Assembly: GCA_007922195.1 (NCBI GenBank)
Contig: ML682003.1
Coordinates: forward strand, 2,286,553 to 2,350,552
From: Podocnemis expansa
Lineage: Eukaryota > Chordata > Testudines > Podocnemididae
DNA length: 64,000 nt
Direction: 5' to 3'
Positions 44,049 to 56,836 of the stretch are shown here, one piece after another. The position numbers and the translations under genes were made by a program. The number at the start of each line of letters is the position of its first letter. Position 1 is the first letter of the stretch. The notes beneath the pieces are model-generated. The model ran no database searches. It saw only the letters and a program-made list of their open reading frames with translations, and was not told the origin of the DNA.

Positions 44049-47014
44049 CTGGTGATCAACCCCATGGTAGTTAGCTGGCAGACATGTCTGCTCAGCCAAT
44101 ACGTATCAGCCTGTTGGATGAGGAGATGCAGAATTCTTTTGCTTCTGATGCCACAAAACTTCAACTAGTCAAGGCTTGTGGTTTGATTTCAGGTGAAATC
44201 AGGCTTTTCCAATTTTTAGATTTCTCCCCTGTTCAAGACGGTTCTGTCGCTTGATGCCTGGAGCATCACCTGACATTTTGAAATTGACTGGACATGTTTT
44301 TCAAAAGTTGTTGCATTACAGACAAACGGGACAATGCCACTGAGTTGAGTTTAACTCTTGCTTTGTTGAGCCATGTACTCCCATCACAAGGGGACCAGTA
44401 GGCCGAAGATGTTAGCAAATGCTTTGCAACCCCTCCATGAAAGACGCTGGGAAGTAGGAGCCCTTATTATTTTATGGCATGTTCTTTTTGAAAACTGACA
44501 TCTAAAAGGGTAAGTACGGGCACCATTATTCTTCGCTAGCAGCTTGTATAGCTGGATTTTGCCTCAGAGGTGTCTGGTTTTATTTATTTATTGCTCTGTT
44601 AAAGGTAAATTGGCTATGAATTACAGATTTCTGATGTATTTAAATGGGAGATGAAATTTGTGTACCTGGGAAAGGGAAAAATGGAGTAGAATAGGCGGCT
44701 ATCTCCATTTTTTGGCTAGCTTAAAGCACTTTACTAATTTAGTCCCCTTCTAAATAGAGATTGTATTTTATAGTGATGTTTCATGGCTTGTATTATAGCT
44801 ATTGATAGGCATACTTTTGATACATTCACTATATCTTTTAGAGATCCGGTAAAGTCTTTGGATGGGGAGGGAGCCACATAGATCACACTGCATTTTTATT
44901 GCTAAATTTAAATTTGCAATATAAAGAAAAATGCATTCAGAAATAGGGGTTTTCTTAAGGTATCTAAATTTTGATGAGGTAGGATGTTGGCGCTCCACTG
45001 AGATGCCAATCTGAGTGATGGAGAATTTTCAGAGAGTCACTAATTATTTCACTAATTATAAATGTAAAGAATTATTAAAGTTTTTGAAGGCTCAGTGCAC
45101 TGAGAATTGCATTTCTTTCCTGGTCACAAGACGACCTGACCCAGTAAAGAAGCAATGTTCCTGTGCAGCTAAAGATCCTGTGATACAATGAGTCCTAACC
45201 GCTAAAGATTAAAGTCCTAACTGCTGCAGCTGCTAATGATACCCCATAGTGCTCTTTGCAAGCAATGTGCTAGATAAATTCCACACAGGGTAATTTTGCA
45301 CTATTGTTGGATAGAAATTCTCCACTCTGCGTATCAGATTAACCAATCTGTATTAGTAAGGCAAAACACCAACAAGCAGTGATCAATCACTTACGAGTGG
45401 AAACCTCACCAGGACAATTTCATACCTGTCTCCAGGACCAAACAAGTCACAGCTTCCCTATCCCTTTTTAGCCTGACCAAGTATAACTTTATTATCTTCT
45501 GTTATAAGTAGAGGTTAGTTTGTCAGTTCCCTGATAACTGCCATCTTCTCTTAGTACAGGTTGCACGCTCACCCCAACCAGTATTTTCCACTTGCTTCAT
45601 GTTCTGTTTTCCTCAGGAATATGTTTACTCTATGTCACGCTTGCACATTTCTACTTATGCTGAGTTCTTAAACTGTTGTCAGAACAGGCTCTGTATTGAA
45701 TATGTTTTTGTTCTCAGCTACAAGCATCCAAAATTTTGTTTGTATTTCTTGTGGCATTTTTTGCCTTATGCACATAACAAAGTTAAAGGCTTAAATTTTC
45801 AACATTATTTAAGTGTCTTACAAGCCAAAGACCCATTTTCAAAATTATTTTAGTTGTGTAAAATGGATCCTTCATAAGACTCTGTCCATGGGAGTTTGGC
45901 ACCTAAATACCTTGAAGGATCAGAGCCTTAAGCACCAAAGTCTCATTCAAAGTCCATGGGGACTTAGGTTCCTAAGTCACCTAGACACATTTGAAAATGT
46001 TATTCCTCATTTTCTTCGGGAATGGATACATAGTGGAATGTTCAGATCCCATCTTATTTTAAACTGCATAAATGACACCTACTCAAAATAAAAATTAAAA
46101 CAAATAAAAAAGAACTATAGAAAAACATAGGAAGAAATAACATCACCCCAGGTAAGAGTCATAGCACATACAAGAAAAACTGCCTCCCAAAAGCTGATCA
46201 GTGAGTGAATGAACAGGGCTTGCTAAACACAGCTCCATAAACCAAGAAAGCCAGCCTAGCTGAGCAGCCTAACATGATGAGGCAGAAAAATAAAGGGAGG
46301 AAAGAGAGTGAAAATAGCCCAGAAGTACGGATCCTATATGGGGTCTGTAAACCTCTGTGTGTCTGAATTTTGTATCAAGGGCCTGTGTGAATAGTGGCTA
46401 ATGCAGTGGGGCTAAAGGGAGTCCTGTGAATTTCTGAAATCTACTTAGATTGGCTGTTCTTTGGGGCAAACTACCCCTTTTTTCTTCGGTGCTTGTACAG
46501 GTCTTTCTCTGAGTAGTGTCTCTGTACAGTTTCTGCTGTGGCTACCACTTCTGGTGTGGCAAAGTTGGTGAAATTTGCCATTAAAGATGCTGCCTATTAG
46601 TGTGGGTCTCAGTCGCACCACAAGAGCTCAACCCTTCTTTTTTCAAGAGGGCCTCTGTCCTCAGGGCTTTGTCAGCTAGATCTGCTAGGCTCAGAGACCA
46701 CCCTTAAGAGCATCATGGGCAAATTCCTGGCCTAAAGAACTCAAGATGGCTCGTTCAATGCATGCCCTGGAAAGAGGTCAAGTATCTTTTGCATTTTTGA
46801 AAATGATTATTGTTTGCAATGACTTTGTGTGCACATTGCACATGGTCAGATTATTCATACATGTATTAGCGTGTTTAAAGAGCTGATGTCACCTTTCCCA
46901 AGGGCAAAGCTGTTATCTTTGGAGATCTGCCCAAATACCCACATGGGACAGTAACATTCTGACCAAAAGCCCCTTTCGTGCTTGTAACCCAGGACTCCTG
47001 GGATAATCAGGATT
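44049..47014. other. No gene recognised; L2-like tail at 44400-44460
   Basis: AAATGCTTTGCAACCCCTCC, ATGAAAGACGCTGGGAAGT resembles an L2 LINE tail. The remainder to 47.0 kb is AT-leaning and unassigned. Confidence 0.4.
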
Positions 47015-47336
47015 AAAGAGGTGCTCCAAGAAGGATGGAGCTCAGCTGTTCTCAGTAGTAACAGGAGAGAACAAGGAGCAATAGTTTCAAGTTGCTGCTG
47101 GGAAGGTCAAGGCTAGATATTAGGAAAAACTTTCATACTAGGAGGGTGGTAAAGCATTGGAATGGGCTACTTAGGGAGGTGGTGGAATCTCCGTCTTTGG
47201 AGATGTTTAAGGCCCAGCTGGATAAAACTCTGGCTGGAATAATTTAGTGGGCGTGGTCCTGCTTTTTTTGGCAGGGGGTTGGGCTAGATGACCTCATGAG
47301 GTCCCTTCCAACCCTATGGTTCTATGAGTCTATGAA
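47015..47336 (+). mobile_element. CR1 LINE 3' end
   Basis: A good match to the sauropsid CR1 3' region: GGTGGTGGAATCTCCGTCTT, AGATGTTTAAGGCCCAGCTG, TGGGCTAGATGACCTCATGA, GGTCCCTTCCAACCCTATGG, ending TTCTATGAGTCTATGAATT. Confidence 0.95.
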
Positions 47337-48055
47337 TTACCTGAATATGCAAAGATCAGGGCAGGCTGTAGAAAGGAGAGCAGATTCTCTCAGCACCAGT
47401 GTGTTACCTGGAGATAAACTCCTCAACCAGTCACAAGCAACGCTTCTGATCCCTCCACATTGGATATCAAGAAGCCACCATAAAATATACTCAGCCTCCT
47501 TTATTGCACATGAGCTTCTCTGGTCCCTGTCTAGCCACTGGGTCTCTTAAAGAAACAGGTTCTCCTGACCCCAAAGGGCCAGCCACATCACCTGGAACAA
47601 TAGAGGCTTGCATCTTACCCAAAATACCATGCTGCCAGACAATCCTTTAGTAGCTACAACTAAAGGTTTAATATAAAAAGAAAACAAACAAAATATGAGA
47701 GATGTTAAAGGGGCAAACTGAATCACATGCATACAAATGATTTAGAGTCCATAGGAAGCAAGTCCTTGAAGAATTTGCAGTTTAGTTCAATTCCCCTGCT
47801 ATGCACCCAGCACATGGGTGGGTCTCAGTCCTTCGTTCAGCCCCAGAAGAATACTTCCAGAGGAGGTTGTTGGCTGCAGACAGACTGAAGACTGAAGACC
47901 AAATGGAGATGGGGCCACTGGCTTTTATCACCTTTGCCTTTTCCCATGCTCTCAGAGTCTTTGCCAAATCAAAATGGAGTTGAGTTGCAAGGTCAGTGTG
48001 GGTGACTTTCTTCCTAGGCCCACTGTAGCTGGGAGCTTCCTTAATGGGCCATTAA
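47337..48055 (-). other. Unassigned; weak LTR resemblance on the minus strand
   Basis: In reverse, GATAAAAGCC (about 47918-47927) and ATATTAAACC (about 47669-47678) are spaced like a TATA box and a polyadenylation signal. I could not find LTR ends. The sequence appears to continue on the far side of the MITE at 48056-48460. Confidence 0.2.
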
Positions 48056-48460
48056 GGCTGTGTTCACACAGCCCTCTTATTTCAAAAGAACAGAAGTTGT
48101 TTCGAAATAAGATTTAGGCTGTTCACACGATGCACGGTTGTTTCGAAACAACAGGTCCCATTGTTTCGAAACGACAGCGTTGTTTTGAAACAAGTTAAAC
48201 CCCATGCGGGGATGAAACAATGTTGTTTCGAAGCAATTGTTTCAAAACAACGCCATGTGAACATGTTGTTTCGAAACAATGGCGACTTGTTTCGAAATAA
48301 CTGTTGCCTGAACTTGCTATTTCGCTTTGAGCTTTTTTCCTTAATTCGAATGAACAAACTGTTAATTCAAATTAAGTTATTTCGAAATAAGGTGTTATTT
48401 CGATACAAGTTGTTTCAAAACAACCTTATCGAAATAACCCCCCTGTGTGTGAACACAGCC
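48056..48460. mobile_element. Harbinger-like TTTCGAAA-rich MITE, 405 bp, inverse orientation
   Basis: Both ends read GGCTGTGTTCACAC inward, with TAA duplicated on both sides (48053-48055 and 48461-48463). Block order (GGCTGTTCACACGATGC, GTTGTTTCGAAACAAC, TAAACCCCATGCGGGGATG, TTAATTCGAATGAACAAAC) is the reverse of 23474-23848. Confidence 0.9.
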
Positions 48461-51400
48461 TAAGAGGACAATGGTTTTGCAGGAACCCAGTCTGCGATTG
48501 CCTTAGAATCAAATAACTTGGAACACAAATAGAACAAACATATTCCTAATTTCTAATACAGATTTGACACCTGTATATAAACCATATAATCATTCCTAGC
48601 AGATTACAACCTTGTTATTGGTACCAAACATGTAATATCACATATGGATTATTGCAAATATGAAATATTAATATGAAAAATAATCATAAATAGTCCCCTA
48701 GACCCATAGACATCACCACAGTGCTTTCCTTCACTTCCTGTTTTAAGCTGCCAAACTGTGGTGTGCTGTTAAACACTCACTGCATCCTACTTCAGAAGTG
48801 GCTGCATTTTACCAGTCAATGAAAGTCATTTACATGGTATTCTCCTCACCTCTCAGTGTAGCCCCACATCCAGAGTCAGCATCATAAACAATGGTACGCT
48901 ACTGAAGTCAATGGGTGACTCCCCAGTTGATGGGCATGCCTTAATTTATACTAGTTGAAGATGTGGCCCTTTGTATCTAAGCTCCATAGGAATTGAAGGT
49001 GATCTGAAAGCCGCTACCCAAACCCACTGAAAGCCTGGATTTTGGATCAGGGCCTCAAAGCAACATGAAATAATGACAGTCCTACTCTACTGCAGAAGTG
49101 CCACTGACCGGGGAAAAGATGTGGGCTCAGTGTGCTGGGAGTTGGGGCTCAAGCCACACAAGAGCACTGCTGCTGCAGGCAGCCCAGCGGCAGACCCTGG
49201 GTTAGGGCGCTGGGACTCGGGGCTTGAACTCCTCAATCCCAATGCCAGCAATGCCCCTGCTATCTTTAGAAATGATTACCAGAAACAGAGTGATTAACAG
49301 CTAATCACACATGACACTTTCAGCTCTGCACCTCCCATGTGTTGATAAGCTGATCTGCCAGAAAAAAATGTGACGGTCTCCATACCAGTGCTCCAATCAT
49401 GAATCGTTCTTTTGTTCCTCTGGCAAGAGCCACTTTTGTTTGCTTTTCAAATTACAGTCATTTGTACATCCGGAGGCACTCACTGCCACCACAAAGGGAG
49501 CTGGCGCTTGGGTACCATCAATGTAGATGCACCAGCATTGGGCCTCCATCTGTTGTTGCTGAGTTGAAACTCTTTACAAATATATATATTTGAAATTTCT
49601 CCTCTTCTAGGAAAATTACAAGTAGATACCAGTTCAAAGGCAGGGAGGAGTTGAACGTGTTGGCTTCTAACACTCCAAAACTCTCCAAATTTTGGGTTAG
49701 CAAAGGTGGTCTGTGATGAAGTAAGAAAACCTCTTAGGCTACTTGGGGATGTCAGGGGCAATACCCCTGAACTCTTCTTTTCTGTTCCAGTACTTTGGTG
49801 TTTGGACACGGGTATTCTGGTGATGGGACACAGGGGTGTGATAACTGGAAGAACCACTGGGGGGGAAGGGGCTTTCGAGGGAGCTTACCTGGACCCCCTG
49901 TGGGTGACACAGGTTGTGGCCAGTTTAGACCAGGGGCAGGTTGGCTGGCTGGGGAGGGGAACAAAGGGCTAAGAGCGGAGGAAGGCATAATGGGAAATGG
50001 GGCTCGGAGTGGCAGGATCTCCAGAGGCTCATCCGGGGGTTTTCTGCTAGACCTCCTGGCTAATCTGAAAGTCAACTGTCCTAGCTGCTGTGCAAACTGG
50101 ATTGCTAACAAACCCTCTGACTTCTACACTGGCTGAGTGTCACTGCTGCTTGGGACGACTGGGAGCCTCCTGGAGGGAGGAACCATTCCCCCAGGAGAGA
50201 CCAGACAGGGCAAGGGTTGGACCCTCTGAGCCTGGATTTGGGAGCTGGCTACACGGCAACATGGAGACCCAGTGGACCAGGAGAAGGCTGCACCATAGCA
50301 GAGTCCTGACTGGCTATGAACAGAGGGGTCCAAAAGTGCTTTTCTGGGGTTCTTCATGACACCCTCTGTATACAGTGCACCTGAGTCCTACAAGGTGAAA
50401 ACTGCCTTCTCCACTGTGATTATGAAGGAGGCCAAGGGCTTGTCTACACTAGGTATTTTTGCACCAATGTTACAGCTACCCCAATGCAGCCACACTAAAG
50501 CGGGTATGCTTCAAACTGCCTGTGTTAGTCACATTTTAGATAGGTGTCACACAGCTGTCCTAGGGGTTGCACTGGTACCATGGCACTGGTGCAAAATCCC
50601 CCCACCCACATGCCAACCCACTTTCAGACTCAGGGGGAACCTATGCAGTTCTGGAGAGGAGGCAGGAGGGGCAAGATTTAGGGAGCCTGTTTGCGGGAGA
50701 AGGATCTGGACCCCTGGAGGCTGAGGAGTCCAAATTTGCAGTGCCCCTCAGCTTGAGGACAGGGCAGGGCAGTCGTGTCACCTGCAGGATTCGTGTGCAG
50801 AGCCCATCTGCTTCTTGCTGCACATGATCCTGCATTTCCTCTGTCCTGTCATGCAGGGCAGACAAGACAGCCTGTTGCCTGGGCTTCAAGCCTTGTTTAA
50901 ATCCTTAAGGCAAAGCACTCCCCAGAGATACCTTGGTCTTGTGCAGTTGCTTAATCCCGCTGGTGTGAGGCTGGAGGAGCCAGGGGATTCTGGCATTGTG
51001 GGCCAAGGTTGCAGAGTCAGTGCCAGGCCTGGCTGCTAATACAGGTCTTTCCTGTGGGAGTCTGGTGAATGGTGCCTCTGATCAGGGCCAAATTAGACAG
51101 GATGGATTTTTTAATTTCTGTCCTTGTGACCTGCTTCACAATTTGGAATTGCTGCATCAGATCCAGGGCTGAGTCTGTCGATCATTCATTTTTCCCTCAC
51201 TGATCACTCAGTTTAATAAGCCAGTTAATAACAGGGCCTCTGCAAATCAACCCTGGGGCAGCTGCCACTGTTTAGGCTTTCAGATACTAAGTAAGGTAGA
51301 CCACATTCCTTGCCTTGTTCACAAACACAGCAAAATGACATGAATGCATGCGTGCACACAAACCTTGTACCTTCTTCCCCGGGCCCCAGGAGCCAGCACA

Positions 51401-52194
51401 AGCTACCAAGGAACTGAGCCAGGTACATCCTGGCTCCAGCCATCCCTGGCTTGGGAAGCCATGAGAGGGGTGGCAGAGCAGGACTCCACATCCCCTGCTT
51501 TAGCCCCTTAGACCCCACTCCCTGCCCAGCCCAAGAGCAGAACCCAGGAGTCCTGACCCACAGCCTGGGTTTGTGGGAACAGCTTCTCTTCTGCCTTTGG
51601 CCTTGTATTGGCATTGACACTCCTCTGCCAGGATGTGGGAACACACACTTTCCAGAGGTAAATGATGCCCTTAGATACAAAGCAGGGATTAATTCAGAAC
51701 CCAGAAAAATAATCCTGGTCTTGCTCCTGCCTCGTGCAAAGCAGGAGGCATGACTCCACTAGCATCACAGCCGTGACAACAGGGCCCAGCCCAGTGGGGC
51801 CTCTCTGGTGTGATAGGTGGGTCACACTCTGAACTTGCTTTGGATTTGAAATCAGCCTTGACATGGGAACATGATGAGACTTGACTGGGGGCAGAGGGTG
51901 ATTGCTTTCACTCTAGGCTGGTGCTTCATCACTTTTATCCTCCCATTCCCCATCCTGCCCTCTTCATGGTCATGTCACAGACCTCCCGCTTGGGATCCGC
52001 CACTCCTCTACTGCCACCTCCACATGCCACCAGACTCCTCAAACATCAGAAGCTCTTTCAGATGACACAGACCCCAACTTGGTTCGTGGGTTAAGAGAGG
52101 AGAAGGGGGAAAGAGGGACCAAAGAAGAGATCAAGGGCAGAGGATGGGGCTGGATTTAATCACGACTCCTGGGTAGTATTTACCACTGTGGGTA
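48461..52194. other. No feature recognised
   Basis: About 3.7 kb with several GC-rich patches (49.7-50.9 kb). It holds overlapping chance frames on both strands but no recognisable domain, RNA or repeat end. CTTGTCTACACTAGGTATTT at 50440-50459 resembles a MITE left end without a partner. Confidence 0.4.
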
Positions 52195-52372
52195 GGGAAT
52201 GGGGTCTAATGGTTAGAGCAGAGGGGGCTAGGAGCTGACACCTGGGCTTTAAGGCCTGCTCAATCATGGATACCGGGTATAATTTTATGGAGAGGGATAT
52301 GTGCCTTCTGTGATAGATGCCTCAGTTTCCTTGTTCATTAAATGGAGATGGTAGCTCCATGGTGCAGCATGA
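52195..52372 (+). repeat. MIR-type SINE
   Basis: The tRNA-like head (GGGGTCTAATGGTTAGAGCA) and tail (GCCTCAGTTTCCTTGTTCAT, TAAATGGAGATGGTA) are clear. The middle is diverged. Confidence 0.75.
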
Positions 52373-55300
52373 GGGTAGGGGCTTCCCAGCCCCCTGCTGG
52401 GTCTGTGCTGGGCTCAGCCTGAGGAGAGCTGTGCCTGCTGCCTGGACCCTCTGCTGGCTCCATCACTGGGCTGGGAGGGAGTCGGGCCAGGCTGCTGGCT
52501 CCAGACGTGGGCACCCCACTCAGCTTCATATGAGGGCTGCCCAGCCCTGCTGCTGCTGGCTCCATCGGCTCAGCACCAGGTCGGGGCGGGGGGAGGGAGC
52601 TACCTGGCCCCTCTGGACCAGGTTCATTGGCTTCTTTCTATATTCAGAGGGAGTAAGGGGGCCTGCTTGGCCCCATGGTGTTGTGCTCCATGCCCAGCAC
52701 AAAGGGAGTGGAGAGGGGGCTGCACTCTGTGCTGTGCATGGGCTTGGAGTCAGGGGGGTCCTGATACCAAGGAGGCTGGGTTTGTGGGAGCTGTGTCCTG
52801 AATCATTTTCCTGCATGTAACAACACCCCAGCTGTGGAGCCAGCTGTGTATATACACAGTTAAAATGTGTCACGGCAGAGCTTCATAGGAACTGCTTGGG
52901 TTTGCTGGGTGTGGATGGGTTCTGGCAGTTCAATCATTCTCACTAACCCAGCGTTGGCCAGTCAGGGGGGTGAGGGGCACCAATCATAGTTGGCCTAGGG
53001 CACCAAAAAGCGTTGGACCAGCCCTGCTTCTGATGTTAAAATCCCTGCTCTGCTCAGACTCCCGCAATGATCAATGGGCAGCACACCTGATCGGGGCTGC
53101 AGGATCAGGCCTGGATTGGGTGTCGGATCCTATCTCCGGCCTCTTCCTCTGATTGTCCAGGAGAGAGGTCACTGGGCTGCATCCTATAGGGAAGCAAAAC
53201 CCTCCCCAACCCTCTCTGGACTGGGAGTAAAGCCCACATGGGGAAACAAAGGGGTTAACAGGAGCTGGTGAGCTCCACTGGCCCAATTGGCTGCATCGGG
53301 AGGCTGTGTGAGGCTTGAGTCATTCTCAGGCTCAGTGGGACCTTTGCCAGGTGGCCACCCACACCTGACTCAGTCCATACCAGCCTCCTGCATGTAATTG
53401 GTCCCAGACAGTGAGTGCATGCCCTCTGGCCGCTCAGATAACAGTCCCCAATCAAGCACCCCTGGCCCCACATACCACATCAGCAACTTCCATCCTACAG
53501 GGATTGGGACCTTTCCCCAATCGCCATAGATTCATAGACCAGTGTCTGTCCACTGGACATTAAAATGGATAGGCCAAGCCTCGCTGATTCACACCTGCTA
53601 AAGCCCACACAGTTTTAAATAGAACAAACTCTAGTTTATTGCTTAGAATATGATTTTAAGTGACTATATTTCAAATTGATGCACAACCACTTAATAAAGA
53701 AGCACATTTTGCATCAAACAACACAGTTACACAATTACATGACAACTGCCTTCACTCGTCTTTCTGCAGGCTAAACAAGACTAATTCCCTGCAGTCCCCT
53801 AGCCATTTTTGTTACTCTGATGTAATCATATCATCTCGACTGGGATTTCAAAAAACTACATCTTGCACCATGATTCCCCAAACTGGAAACATCCTTGAGC
53901 CCCACCTCCCTCTGCACTCAATTTCACCCTGCTAACAGAGTACCTCTCCCAGCCACTTCCCTGCAGGACAGGAGTCCAGCCCTGAGGGAGTGAGGGGGAA
54001 ACATAGTGGGACGTGGAAGGAACCAGTTCCTCTCCTGAGACAGACTGTAGGAGCGGGGATTAATAACTGAACACATTAGGGAAGTGACCCTCAGTCTCTG
54101 CTTGTTTGAACCTAAATGGCCTGCATCTTTCCCCATCTTCTGGCCTCAGCAGCCCTGATCTGCCAAACTGAATACACCTGCAGCTCCCCCCAACAGGACT
54201 CACTGCATCTCCCGGCCAGGAACCACCCTGCTCACCTCTCTGATCTCAGGTCCATCCACCCCTCCTCTCTGCTCCATGTGCTCCTTCAATCCCCACCTGC
54301 TGCGGAGCTGTCAACCCTCCTTCCTGCTGATACCATCCTAGCCACCTGCTTGTTCCTATCTCCCAATTCCTACACGACCCCTCAGACATCCAAACCCAGG
54401 GTCTGACTGGACATGGCCAGCTTTGTCCATGGCATTCCCCTCATCTATCCCTTGCTTCCTTTCCATCCTGTAGCCTGAATTTTTATGATTTGGAATTAGG
54501 GGTGGGATTACCAATAGGTTTTGCTGGGGAATTTGGGTTCTTGCCCAAATCAAAGATGAAATCTAAAACAAGGACCCCCAGGGATGCCCAGCGAGATTTG
54601 TCACACTGGTAGTTTAAAGTATTGAATAAAAACCTTTTATTGCAACACGCATAAATACTTGAGAAAATGTTCAATGAGCAAATTCCGAGCCAAATTACAG
54701 TTGACTTCTATTTTGATACATACACAAAATTTTATATAGTTTATTATTTAAACTACAGTAGATATTCTTTAGAATTTATATTAGAAAACAATTATAATTC
54801 TGACTAATTTATTCACACCTGTCCAATGACTTGGTTGAAAAGATGTCCAATTTCTTGATTTGATAGGAGAGGTGGAGAGCCTGGCAATACTATGTAACTA
54901 TAACTGATATACTGAGCATGTTAAGCTAGAAACTAGAAGCCAGGAAAATTTAAAAAATTAGAAGCCAGAAGACAAGTTAGAACCTTCTCCTACTACCAGG
55001 GTTGGTCCCTTTATACGCTGCTTGGTATATGCCAGTTTGTGTCCTCCTTCTCTATCTAAATAAGGGGAGATCATCGCTGAAATTGTAGAGGTACATCTAT
55101 ATCATTGGTAAAGGTTTTTATGCATATGATTGACATGTGTCCACCCACCAGAATGTTCCATTATCTTCTCCTTTAATGTTTATGGATATTTTTGTGGGTT
55201 TTGCAGTGTCTAATGGTAAGTCCTGGGCTGTTTTTCCATCTGCTGACTTGGGTGTCATGACCAAAATATAGCCCTCTGGGTATGCACATCACTGCTCATC

Positions 55301-56154
55301 CAACAAACAGACCCAACCTGTGTCTAGTCTTAATCTAATATTAATTTATTTTCCAAGTTTCAAGGTAATTTATGACTATGCCCATAGCTGTTTCATACAA
55401 GCTGTATAATTTCCTACCCAGGCCTGTAAGGTACGTTGCAGTCCAACAATCAATATGAAAATGGTTGTGCTAATTTATAAGCTTATGCTAAGTATAAATC
55501 TATAATGACAATAATCTATAAAGAAAGAATATATATGTGATCTGTAGATGAATTTATACAGGCAAGCCAAGCACAGGTTAAGCTAGGGGCTACAACCCCC
55601 ATCTCTCCCTCCTTGTGTGCCCATGTTATCCACACATCAAATACCCTCTTGGCTCATTCATAGTGCCTCACCATTGCTGTGACTTCTGAATGCGCCTCTC
55701 TGTTTCCCTATGCCTCATCTTTGAAATTTGCACCTCTCTTTGAAATCTCATCAGCCAAACTAGCCAATGCCTCATCAGTTGGTTGGTCACATTATCTGTC
55801 TATCCATCCATGGACCTCTTAGTCCATCCATCTAGCTGTGTGCTGAGACCGAACTATCACTGAGCTGTCTGGGCACATGTAAAGGTATCTGTCTTTCCTC
55901 ACTCTTGAGGTTGACATTGCAATTAGCAGCCTCTGGAGGCACTCACGGGGCAGAGGGAGAATGGGAGCCTGGGGGGTACTTTGCAGATGAGGACAGAAAC
56001 AGGAACCTCTTCAGAGGTCAGCAATGTCATTCGTAGGCACAGAGAATAAGATCCATCAGGCATGGAGGTCATGAGGGCTCGGTTGCTAGGGCTAAGGCCA
56101 AAGTCAACCACAGGGATGCTCTCTTCTTGCCATTTGGCTAGAGACTAGAGGGAA
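52373..56154. other. No feature recognised
   Basis: GC-rich at 52.4-53.5 kb and AT-rich at 54.6-55.6 kb. The short phrase CCATAGATTCATAGACC at 53524-53540 could be an inverse LINE tail but is too short to call. No gene was identified. Confidence 0.4.
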
Positions 56155-56300
56155 GGTGGCCCACTTGTCAGGGTACTAGCCTGGGGTCTAGACATCCTGA
56201 GTTCAAATCTCTGACCTAGCATGAGTTTGGCCTAGTCTATCTATTCTTTAGTGCCCCATCTAAAATGATAATAATTCCTACCACCTAAGTGTGCTGAGAG
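56155..56300 (+). repeat. MIR-like SINE fragment
   Basis: CATCCTGAGTTCAAATCTCT corresponds to the B-box region, and GTGCCCCATCTAAAATGATA, ATAATTCCTACCACC to the tail. It is diverged. Confidence 0.55.
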
Positions 56301-56638
56301 GATCAATCTGGTAACAAGTGGGATGGGTTCAGGTACTACAGTAATGGAAATGGATCTTTCCCACAGATAGCAGGGCTTTTTCTGTGGTCAGGAGAATTTG
56401 CATCTCTGGAGCAACCTGGCTACATAATACAGAGTCTTTCAAAGGGCTTATCTTTGCACCAGGAGCTCTGTGTCCATCTTCAGGCAGATTTGTAGCTGAG
56501 CCAAGCCCTTGGAGAGCTGGGAGGTGGCTCCTGTTGATAATCTATTCCTTTCCATCTTCCTCTGCGTCTGGGTGTTTATATCATGGAAGGGGGTAGAGAT
56601 AGCACCCATAAGAAAGGTGTCCGATAAATTCCAAATGG
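56301..56638. other. No feature recognised
   Basis: No gene or repeat could be supported. Confidence 0.5.
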
Positions 56639-56836
56639 ATAGCCGTGTTAATCTAGTTCAGCAAAACAAACAAGGAGCCCTGTGGCACTTTTAAAGACTA
56701 ACAAATTTATTTATCTCATGACCTTTCATGGGAGAACTCTTCAAGCATCTGACAAAGTGGGATTTTCTCCCATGAAAATTCATGCAATAAATAAATTTGC
56801 TAGTCTTCAAAAACACCACAGGGGTCCTTATTTGTG
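56639..56836. mobile_element. Two-armed Penelope-like terminal repeat
   Basis: The left arm reads ATAGCCGTGTTAATCTAG, AAGGAGCCCTGTGGCACTTT. The inverted right arm reads GCATCTGACAAAGTGGGATT, TTCTCCCATGAAAATTCATG, AAATTTGCTAGTCTTC. GCAT and ATGC flank the core and can pair, but CTGATGA is changed to CTGACAA. Confidence 0.75.

Noticed and set aside
47337..48055. Possible LTR on the minus strand around the MITE at 48056
   Set aside because: Only a TATA-like and an ATTAAA-like word at plausible spacing were seen, with no ends, primer-binding site or second copy. It is kept only as a weak note.
49480..50724. Several 110-125 codon frames in both orientations, and a possible LTR
   Set aside because: The frames have no recognisable domain. 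I could not find LTR ends, a promoter-polyadenylation pair or a duplication, so I left the region unassigned.
53524..53540. Minus-strand CR1 tail candidate (CATAGATTCATAGACC)
   Set aside because: Only about 15 bases fit and the following sequence does not match any CR1 tail, so it is not counted against the strand bias.
16147..56836. CRISPR-like or tandem satellite interpretation of the recurring repeat family
   Set aside because: Copies are dispersed over tens of kilobases, not regularly spaced, and are associated with a PLE coding remnant in a vertebrate genome.
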